Shown here: positions 57,735 to 64,000 of the stretch, piece by piece
How the letters are laid out: every line of letters begins with the position of its first letter
How positions within the stretch are numbered: position 1 is the first letter of the stretch
NCBI GenBank assembly: GCA_020635695.1
Contig: JACJZH010000007.1
Coordinates: 62,001 to 126,000, forward strand
Origin: Flavobacteriales bacterium
Lineage (GTDB): Bacteria > Bacteroidota > Bacteroidia > Flavobacteriales_F > PHOS-HE28
Direction: 5' to 3'
DNA: 64,000 nucleotides
The notes under the pieces: generated by a model
Seen by the model: only the letters and a program-made list of their open reading frames with translations
Told to the model about the DNA's origin: nothing
Database searches by the model: none
Program-made: the position numbers and the translations under genes

Positions 57735-58082
57735 ATGGCTGATTGGACCATCTATCACAACCCGCGCTGCACGAAGAGCCGGCAGACGCTGCAGCTGCTG
57801 CAGGAGCAGGGCATCGAGCCGCGGGTGGTGGAGTACCTGAAGGACGTGCCCACGGAGCGGGAGCTGGAAATGCTGCTGATGAAGCTGGGCATGAAGGCGG
57901 AGGACCTCGTCCGCAAGGGTGAGGCCGTCTTCAAGGAGAAGTTCAAGGGGCTGAAGCTGAACGAGCACGAGTGGGTGAAGGTGATGACCGAGCACCCGAA
58001 GCTGATCGAGCGGCCCATCGTGGTGCGCGACCACAAGGCCGTGCTGGGCCGCCCCCCGGAGAACGTCAAGGACCTGTTGTGA
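57735..58082 (+). CDS. arsC: Arsenate reductase family protein (ArsC, glutaredoxin-dependent type)
   Basis: A 115-residue thioredoxin-fold protein. The redox Cys is in YHNPRCTKSRQTLQLL (HNPRCxKSR is diagnostic), and the arsenate-binding Arg are in ERPIVVRDHKAVLGRPPENV. It belongs to the ArsC/Spx superfamily on the ArsC side. No ars operon surrounds it, so a general redox role is also possible. It lies 38 bp upstream of fumC. Confidence 0.92.
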   Translation: MADWTIYHNPRCTKSRQTLQLLQEQGIEPRVVEYLKDVPTERELEMLLMKLGMKAEDLVRKGEAVFKEKFKGLKLNEHEWVKVMTEHPKLIERPIVVRDHKAVLGRPPENVKDLL

Positions 58083-58120
58083 GCATTGCCGGGCCTGCCG
58101 TGCCCGCGTAACGAACGACC

Positions 58121-59507
58121 ATGGAATACCGCATCGAGAAGGACACGATGGGCGAGGTGCAGGTGCCCGCCGACAAGTATTGGGGCGCCCAGACCGAGCG
58201 CAGCCGCAATAACTTCCGCATCGGGCCGCCGGCCAGCATGCCGCTGGAGATCGTGCACGCCTTCGCCTACCTGAAGAAGGCCGCCGCTTTCACCAACCGC
58301 GACCTGGGCGTGCTGCCCAAGGAGAAGGCCGAACTGATCGGCCGGGTCTGCGACGAGATCCTGGAAGGAAAGCTGGACGACCAGTTTCCCCTGGTGGTGT
58401 GGCAGACCGGCAGCGGCACCCAAAGCAACATGAACGTGAACGAGGTGGTGGCCTACCGCGGTCATGTGCTGAACGGCGGGTCGCTCACCGACACGGAGAA
58501 AGTGCTGAACCCGAACGACGACGTCAACAAGAGCCAGAGCAGCAACGACACCTTCCCCACGGCCATGCACATCGCGGCCTACCGCCTCACGGTGGAGGTG
58601 ACCATCCCCGGGGTGCGCAAGCTGCGGGACACGCTGGCCGCGAAGGCCGAGGCCTTCAAGGACGTGGTGAAGACCGGCCGCACCCACTTTCATGGACGCC
58701 ACCCCGCTGACCCTGGGGCAGGAGTTCGGCGGCTACGTGCAGCAGCTGGACAACGGCCTGCGGGCCATCGACAACGCCCTGGTGATGGTGCGTGAACTGG
58801 CGCTCGGCGGAACCGCCGTGGGCACCGGGCTGAACACGCCCAAGGGCTACGCCGAAGCGGTCGCCAAGCAGATCGCCGAGCTCACCGGCCTGCCCTTCGT
58901 CACCGCGCCGAACAAGTTCGAGGCCCTGGCCGCGCACGATGCCATGGTGGAACTGAGCGGGGCCTTCCGCCGCCTGGCCGTGAGCCTGATGAAGATCGGC
59001 AACGACATCCGCATGCTCAGCAGCGGTCCGCGCAGCGGCATCGGCGAGATCGTCATCCCGGACAACGAGCCGGGCTCATCCATCATGCCGGGCAAGGTGA
59101 ACCCCACGCAGCCCGAGGCGCTCACCATGGTGGCCGCCCAGGTGATGGGCAACGACGTGGCCGTGGGCATCGGCGGCAGCAACGGGCACTTCGAGCTGAA
59201 CGTGTTCAAGCCGCTTATCGCCGCCAACGTCCTGCAGAGCGCCCGCCTGATCGGCGATGCCTGCGTGAGCTTCACCGATAAGTGCGCCGCGGGCATCGAG
59301 CCGAACCGGCCGGTGATCCAGCGCCACCTGGAGAACTCGCTGATGCTCGTGACCAGCCTCAACACGCACATCGGCTACTACAAGGCGGCCGAGATCGCCA
59401 AGAAGGCGCACAAGGAGGGCACCACGCTCAAGGAGGCCGCCATCGCCCTCGGGCATGTGAGCGCCGAGGATTTCGACAAGTGGGTGGATCCCGCGAACAT
59501 GGTCTGA
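58121..59507 (+). CDS. fumC: Class II fumarate hydratase (one homopolymer frameshift)
   Basis: The iron-independent fumarase of the citric-acid cycle, about 461 residues, active as tetramer. Features: GEVQVPADKYWGAQTERSRNNF, VWQTGSGTQSNMNVNEVVA, DDVNKSQSSNDTFPTAMHIA, GRTHFMDATPLTLGQEFGGY and the signature GSSIMPGKVNPTQPEA. An extra T at about 58690 (TTT for TT) splits it between THF and MDATP. Aspartase relatives differ in the signature, so fumarase is the better call. A bidirectional hairpin follows the stop. Confidence 0.95.
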
Positions 59508-59527
59508 GCAGGCATCGACGGAAAATG

Positions 59528-59556
59528 GAAAGCCCGGTCCTTGCGGCCGGGCTTTC
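59528..59556. terminator. Bidirectional hairpin between fumC and DUF3332 gene
   Basis: GAAAGCCCGG at 59528-59537 pairs exactly with CCGGGCTTTC at 59547-59556. It is placed between convergent stop codons. Confidence 0.85.
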
Positions 59557-59576
59557 GCTTGAAGGATGGTCTCCGA

Positions 59577-60167
59577 TCAGTCGGCGCAGGCGAAGGCCTC
59601 GGCCCCGCAACCGGCCAGCTTGGCGGCCAGCGCGTCGCGGTCGCCCAGGTCGGCCGTGGCCAGGTCGGCATAGCCGGTGGCTGTGTACACGCGCACCTGG
59701 TCGGCGTCGTCGTCCAGGAAGGTCATCACCGGCTGGTCGGCCACGCCGCTGTCGCTGTACTTCCAGGTCAGGTCACGGCGGTCGAACTTCATCACGCGCA
59801 CCTCCCCGGCCTGCTTTCCGCTCAGCTGGGTGGTGGTGAAGGTGTCCTTGGTGGCCTCGATGCGGTACTGCTCGCCCTTGAAGGTCACGAGCTGCATCTC
59901 GCGCTCACCTTCCTCCATGGCGATCGGGTTGCTGCCACTCCAGAATTCGATCAGGTTGAAGATGACGGCGTCAAGGAAGGCGGTGACGCTGTAGACCAAT
60001 CCCATCGGGATCCACAGGAGCAGCGACTTGACGAACTTGTTCTCGGTGACGCCATCGTGCCAGTTGTAGGCCTTCCGGGTCAGTGCAAATTCGCCGAAGC
60101 AGCCGGTCTGGGTGGTGAGCAAGGCGCCGAGGGCCAGGAACAGGAGGGGTTTCCGCAGGATGCGCAT
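59577..60167 (-). CDS. DUF3332 lipoprotein
   Basis: A 196-residue lipoprotein (lipobox ALLTTQTGCFG). Conserved family pieces: FGEFALTRKAYNWHDGV, a membrane helix (SLLLWIPMGLVYSVTAFLDAVIFNLIEFW) and NPIAMEEGEREMQLV. Function of DUF3332 is unknown. The C-terminal 60 residues form an additional beta-rich part with two Cys (GCGAEAFAC). It is monocistronic, ending at the hairpin shared with fumC. Confidence 0.87.
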   Translation of the reverse strand: MRILRKPLLFLALGALLTTQTGCFGEFALTRKAYNWHDGVTENKFVKSLLLWIPMGLVYSVTAFLDAVIFNLIEFWSGSNPIAMEEGEREMQLVTFKGEQYRIEATKDTFTTTQLSGKQAGEVRVMKFDRRDLTWKYSDSGVADQPVMTFLDDDADQVRVYTATGYADLATADLGDRDALAAKLAGCGAEAFACAD

Positions 60168-60251
60168 GATCGTTTCGTTTCGGGAAAGGTACCCCCCGTC
60201 AGGAGCCTCCGGTCCGGCGAACGATCCCGGTCATCCACGATCGGACGTGGA

Positions 60252-61702
60252 TCAGAACGTATAGTTCAAAGCGATCGTCACGTGGTGCATGTCCACGCGG
60301 TTGATGGTCTGGTCGGCGGTGGGCGTGACATCCCGGATCGGCATCTTGACGACATAGAGCACCTGGGCCGCGAGCCCCCTCCAGTGCCCACCGAAGATGT
60401 ACTGCAGGTTGGCGTTGTACTGGGTGTAGGAGGGGATGCCGTACTTGTTCAACCTGAAGTCGTCAGGCGCGGGAAGCCAGTACACCCCGGCATCCCCCTC
60501 GACCTTGAGGCCGGGCAGCAGGTCCTTGACGATGATGTTGATGGAGGCGGCCTCCACGTCGCCGGCCCCTTCATTGCGTTCCCTGGTCAGGAAGGTGTAA
60601 AGCGGCTCCCTGCCCCATTCCCTGGGAAAGAGGTATCGGCTGTCCGGGGTGATCCGCGTGTAGTTGGCCTGCCAGGTCCAGCGGCCGGTGCGCAGGGCCA
60701 GCCTGCCGCTGTACACCTGGCTGGTGCTTCCCTTGGGCAGGTAGGCGAGGCTGTCGACGTGGTTGCCACCATCGGCCACGGCGTCCTGCCGGATGGCCAT
60801 GATCCCGGCCATGAAATGACCTTCGGTCACATTGCCCGCCTCCAACCGCAGCATGGCGGTGTTGAAGATGTTCTCGGTGAAGATGTTCCAGCCCGTGAGC
60901 CGGAGCCGCTTCTTCCAGAAGGGGGCGGAAATACTGGCCGCGAAGATGCCGGCCGACTCCAGGTTGCCGGGATACATGCCCGGACGGCCCTCCACATCGG
61001 TGGCCCCTCCATAGGCACCGATGCTCTCTCCCACATGTTCCCATTCCGAGGTGCCCCGCGGTGCCACCCGGTATAGCCAGCCGCCGCGGAACAGCAGGTC
61101 CTTCGGTGTCCGGTGGTTGGCCCAAAGCCCTCGAACATGGTCGGGTGCATGCGTCCATCCTGCCCGTTCAGAAAGGCCGTGTTCAGTTCCTGCTTCCCGA
61201 AGACCACCAACGTGCGTTCGGAGCGACTGAGGTAGTTCAGTTGGAACTCGTGCAGGTAGGAGAGATCGTTCACGTTCCGGGGATCCTTCACATCGAACAG
61301 GGCGATCTCGTACCGGCTGTGCTGTCCAGTGATCGCATCGGTCACCGAGAAGTCCGAGGAGGTCAGGTCGAACGTGAACCCTCCGCTGAGCTTGAACTGG
61401 AATCCCTTGTGACGCTCCGAGGCGATCCCGAGCACGCCACCGAAGGCCAGCGCATGGTAGTCGCTCAGGTCGCCGGCGTTCTCGGTCATCATGCCGATCA
61501 TGCGGAACCGCCCCTCCACGCGTCCGCGATGCATGACGTCGTACAGCCTGGTCTCATGCCGGATGCTGTCCGTGCTGGGCAGGTCGTGGTGCTCATGCTG
61601 GGCCAGGCCTCGGGAAGAGACGATGGCCAGCATCAGGAGCAAGCCCGACCTCGCGAAGGACAGGGACCGATCGGCAGGATGGGACCGCATGGCTCCGGCC
61701 AA
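60252..61702 (-). CDS. Outer-membrane porin-like protein (OprD-type barrel; one homopolymer frameshift)
   Basis: About 483 residues. Signal peptide around RSGLLLMLAIVSSRGLAQ, followed by a His-rich segment (EHHDLP) and a barrel with many aromatic girdles, ending MHHVTIALNYTF with a terminal Phe. The frame breaks near 61130, where GGG should be GGGG (GLWANHRTPKDL). Segments such as RGRVEGRFRMIGMMTENAGDLSDYHALAFGGVLG and NEGAGDVEAASINIIVKDL are reminiscent of OprD-like porins. It lies 8 bp upstream-side of the YeeE genes on the same strand, so it could import a sulfur compound. Confidence 0.72.
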
Positions 61703-61709
61703 GGAGGGT

Positions 61710-62222
61710 TCAGTGCGGCAGTTGCTCGCGGAGCCGCCCGTACACCCAGGTCCCTGCCCAGGCGCTCAGGAAGGTCACGAGGATCACTGGGAAGCCGGCG
61801 CCGATCTGGGCGAACAACGGACCCGGGCAGGCGCCGGTGATGGCCCAGCCCAGGCCGAACAGCAGCCCGCCGTAGATCTGCCCCTTGTTGAAGGTCTTGT
61901 TCGGGATGTGGATCTCCTCCCCGTAAATGGTGCGCGCCTTCAGCCGCTTGATCAGCAGCACGGAGATGGCGCCGACCACCACGGCCGTGCCGATGACGCC
62001 GTACATGTGAAAGCTCTCGAAGCGGAACATCTCCTGGATCCGGAACCAGCTCACGATCTCGGCCTTCACGAAGACGATGCCGAACAGGATGCCCCAGGCA
62101 CTGTACTTCAGGTTGTACCACCAGGGGTGCTTCAGTTCGCTCTCGTTCACGCACATGGCGTCGAGCTCCCGTGCGGTCAGGTCGGCCGTGGCGGCCGGGG
62201 TCTGCTGGAAGGTGTGCTGCAT
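61710..62222 (-). CDS. YeeE/YedE family sulfur transporter, C-terminal half
   Basis: A 170-residue membrane protein with four helices. It contains the conserved half-motif WAITGACPGPLFAQIGAG, whose Cys is part of the thiosulfate path in YeeE. The N-terminal 50 residues are soluble. With the next gene it makes up a two-gene version of the normally single-chain YeeE/YedE transporter. The genes are 5 bp apart, and a persulfide-handling MBL/rhodanese gene is upstream on the same strand. Confidence 0.88.
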   Translation of the reverse strand: MQHTFQQTPAATADLTARELDAMCVNESELKHPWWYNLKYSAWGILFGIVFVKAEIVSWFRIQEMFRFESFHMYGVIGTAVVVGAISVLLIKRLKARTIYGEEIHIPNKTFNKGQIYGGLLFGLGWAITGACPGPLFAQIGAGFPVILVTFLSAWAGTWVYGRLREQLPH

Positions 62223-62227
62223 GGCGT

Positions 62228-62791
62228 TCAAAGGGTGAGGAGGTGGGGCAGGATGAACCAGGTCATGACGATGCCCCCGATCATGAAACTGATGGTGGCC
62301 ACCAGACTGGGCCATTGCAGGCTGCTGAGGCCCATGATCGCATGGCCACTGGTGCAGCCTCCGGCGTAGCGCGTGCCGAAGCCGACCATGAAACCACCGA
62401 CGACGAAGAAGATCAGTCCACGCAGGGTGAACAGTTGCTCCCAACTGAACAGCTCGCTGGGAAGCAGGCGGCTGTTGTCGGTGATGCCCTTGGAGGCCAG
62501 GTACTCGGCCGTGGGCTCCGCCAGTTCCACCGGAGCACCGGTCATCAGGAAGTGCCCTGCGATGAAGGCGCCTGCGATGATGCCCCCGACGAAGAACAGG
62601 TTCCAGGCCTCCTTGCGCCAGTCGTAGCTGAAGAACTTGATGTTGGCGGGCATGCAGGCCGCGCACAGGTGGCGCAGCGAACTGCTGATGCCGAAGGTCT
62701 TGTTGCCCACGAGCAGCAGGTAGGGCACGGTGAGCCCGATCAGGGCGCCGGCCACGTACCAGGGCCAGGGTTGTTTGATGATCTCGATCAT
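62228..62791 (-). CDS. YeeE/YedE family sulfur transporter, N-terminal half
   Basis: A 187-residue membrane protein with about five helices and the complementary conserved motif FGTRYAGGCTSGHAIMGLS, holding the second transport Cys. Starts with EIIKQPWPWYVAGALIGLTVPY. It probably forms the channel together with the product of the following gene and imports thiosulfate or a related sulfane. It is separated from the MBL/rhodanese gene by a repeat-rich 95-bp spacer. Confidence 0.88.
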   Translation of the reverse strand: MIEIIKQPWPWYVAGALIGLTVPYLLLVGNKTFGISSSLRHLCAACMPANIKFFSYDWRKEAWNLFFVGGIIAGAFIAGHFLMTGAPVELAEPTAEYLASKGITDNSRLLPSELFSWEQLFTLRGLIFFVVGGFMVGFGTRYAGGCTSGHAIMGLSSLQWPSLVATISFMIGGIVMTWFILPHLLTL

Positions 62792-62869
62792 GTCGATCGG
62801 ATGATGTGATGATCAGATGATCGGATGATCCGACAACGGGGTTCTTCCATTGTCCATCATCCGATCGAC
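62792..62869. repeat. Inverted and direct GATCGGATGAT repeats between sulfur genes
   Basis: GTCGATCGGATGATG at 62792-62806 is an exact inverted copy of CATCATCCGATCGAC at 62855-62869, separated by 48 bp that contain more GATGATC/GATCGGATGATC units. The tract is non-coding. It could form a large hairpin or be a small palindromic repeat element. Confidence 0.8.
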
Positions 62870-62886
62870 CGATCAAATGATCCGTG

Positions 62887-64000
62887 TTACTTCTTCAGCG
62901 TGCTCGGGCAGACGTAGTCGGTGCGCGGCACCTCGGTCTCTGCGATGGCCTTGAAACCGCCGGCCACGTCGATCACGTTGTGGTACCCGCGCGCCTTGAG
63001 CATGCTCGCGGCGATCATGCTGCGGTAGCCGCCCTGGCAGTGCACATAGTTCGCTTCGTCCTTGCTGAACTCGGCCAGGTGGTCGTTCAGGTACTGGAGC
63101 GGGGTGGTGGCCGCGCCATCCACGTGCTCTGCTTCGAACTCGCTCGGCTTCCGCACGTCGTACACCTTGAGGCCGCCCTTGGCGAAGCGCTCCGCGAACT
63201 CGGTGGCGGGGATGCTGGTCACGGAGTCCACCTCCCGGCCGGCGGCCTTCCACGCGGCGATGCCGCCCTTCAGGAACCCGAGCACGTTGTCGTAGCCCAC
63301 GCGGGCCAGGCGCGTCACGGTCTCGTCCTCGGTGCCTTCCTCACAGACGAGCACCAGCGGGTGCTTCACGTCGGGGATCAGGGAACCGACCCAGGGAGCG
63401 AAGTCGCCGCCGAGGCCGATGTTGATCGAGCGGGGAACGAAGCCGTCCTTGAAGGTCTGCGGGGCCCGCGTATCGAGCACAAGGGCTCCCTCGCTCTCGG
63501 CCAGCAGCTCCAGTTGGTCGGGGGTCAGGGCGCGCATGCCCTGCTCCTTCACGGTGTCCAGGCTGGGGATGTCGCCCTTGTTCATGGCCACGTTCTGCGG
63601 GAAGTAGGCCGGGGGCGGCAGCAGGCCGTCGGTGACCTCCTGGATGAACTGGTCGCGGGTCTCGGCGAGCAGTGCATAGTTGGTGCGCTTCTGGTTGCCC
63701 AGCGTGTCGAAGGTCTCCTTGCTCATGTTCTTGCCGCAGGCGCTTCCGGCACCGTGCGCGGGGTACACGATCACGTCGTCGGGCAGGGTCTTCACCTTGG
63801 CGTTCAACGAATCGTAGAGCAGGCCGGCGAGGTCCTCCTGGGTCATGTCGGCGGCCTTCTGGGCCAGGTCCGGCCGACCCACATCGCCGATGAAGAGGGT
63901 GTCGCCGGTGAAGAGGCTGTGCGGCTTTCCGGCCTCGTCCAGCAGCAGGTAGCAGCTGCTCTCCATGGTGTGGCCGGGGGTGTGCAGCACCTTGATGGTG
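62887..64000 (-). CDS. Metallo-beta-lactamase/rhodanese protein (persulfide dioxygenase-like), cut by window end
   Basis: The visible part (about 370 residues) contains the later part of an MBL domain (VLHTPGHTMESSCYLL, LFTGDTLFIGDVGRPDLAQK, VIVYPAHGAGSACGKNMS, as in ETHE1 persulfide dioxygenases) and two rhodanese domains. The first rhodanese has VLVCEEGTEDETV, the second NYVHCQGGYRSMIAAS, each with a Cys in the active loop. Residues TIKVLHTPGH run to the window edge, so the gene starts beyond 64000. Such proteins (CstB-like) oxidise persulfides and pass sulfur to rhodanese. With the YeeE pair and porin, it suggests a sulfane-sulfur uptake and detoxification operon. Confidence 0.92.
   Translation of the reverse strand, partial: TIKVLHTPGHTMESSCYLLLDEAGKPHSLFTGDTLFIGDVGRPDLAQKAADMTQEDLAGLLYDSLNAKVKTLPDDVIVYPAHGAGSACGKNMSKETFDTLGNQKRTNYALLAETRDQFIQEVTDGLLPPPAYFPQNVAMNKGDIPSLDTVKEQGMRALTPDQLELLAESEGALVLDTRAPQTFKDGFVPRSINIGLGGDFAPWVGSLIPDVKHPLVLVCEEGTEDETVTRLARVGYDNVLGFLKGGIAAWKAAGREVDSVTSIPATEFAERFAKGGLKVYDVRKPSEFEAEHVDGAATTPLQYLNDHLAEFSKDEANYVHCQGGYRSMIAASMLKARGYHNVIDVAGGFKAIAETEVPRTDYVCPSTLKK

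Overview
The window looks like a chromosomal segment of a high-GC, probably uncultured member of the Bacteroidota, most likely order Flavobacteriales. The reasons are a type IX secretion/gliding core (PorP/SprF-like protein, GldK, GldL, GldM, GldN, plus GldD and GldE), a secreted protein with a C-terminal T9SS sorting domain, the gene order mutY-ssb-gldE-gldD, a tiny AURKAIP1/COX24-type ribosomal protein, and many promoters with the Bacteroidota -7 element TAnnTTTG. No phage, transposase or CRISPR array was seen.

Layout. 0-7 kb: an outer-membrane-like protein, a MuiA/DUF4139 protein and a ~1380-residue T9SS cargo carrying nine 120-bp coding repeats, all on the minus strand. 6.9-11.4 kb: a divergent ATGA-coupled operon of ECF sigma factor, membrane anti-sigma-like protein and a TPR-CHAT (caspase-like) protein. 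11.5-18.1 kb (minus): miaB, a sigma-54 activator, lptE, a TPR protein, secG, groES, groEL, with a sigma-54-like promoter in front of groES. 18.2-22.6 kb: a DUF4870 membrane protein, topA and an arginase-fold protein with degenerate metal ligands. 22.6-32.3 kb: porP, gldKLMN, an ABC-F ATPase and a second GldM-like gene. 32.3-32.8 kb: initiator tRNA-Met, a GIY-YIG nuclease ORF, and a partial copy of the same tRNA with its terminator. 32.8-41.4 kb: AI-2E-type transporter, era, der, a DUF3857-like protein, a small membrane-anchored protein and a TonB-dependent receptor. 41.5-47.3 kb (minus): EamA permease, GT2, 2OG-Fe oxygenase, GT39, a Cys/Met-metabolism PLP enzyme, DUF1801. 47.5-57.7 kb: heavy-metal-domain lipoprotein, heme A synthase, the gldD-gldE-ssb-mutY block, HU, TPR protein, bS22-like miniprotein, RNase E/G, a toxin-antitoxin pair, recX and prfB. 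57.7-64 kb: arsC, fumC, DUF3332 lipoprotein, porin-like protein, a split YeeE/YedE transporter and a metallo-beta-lactamase/rhodanese protein cut by the window end.

Sequence quality matters here. About 30 apparent frameshifts occur in 64 kb, including in housekeeping genes such as groEL, groES, miaB, topA, der, mutY, prfB and fumC. Many are explained by a one-base change in a short homopolymer, which is the signature of uncorrected long-read consensus errors. I therefore annotate the rejoined genes and do not call them pseudogenes.

The most interesting item is the GIY-YIG ORF sandwiched between the intact initiator tRNA and a second copy of that tRNA's 3' part and terminator; the copy carries a 16-bp palindrome where the anticodon stem should close. 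Other notable items are the ECF/anti-sigma/CHAT operon facing a repeat-rich T9SS cargo, a set of start codons 5-7 nt after the -7 element (probable leaderless mRNAs), the GldM paralogue and the sigma-54-type groESL control region.
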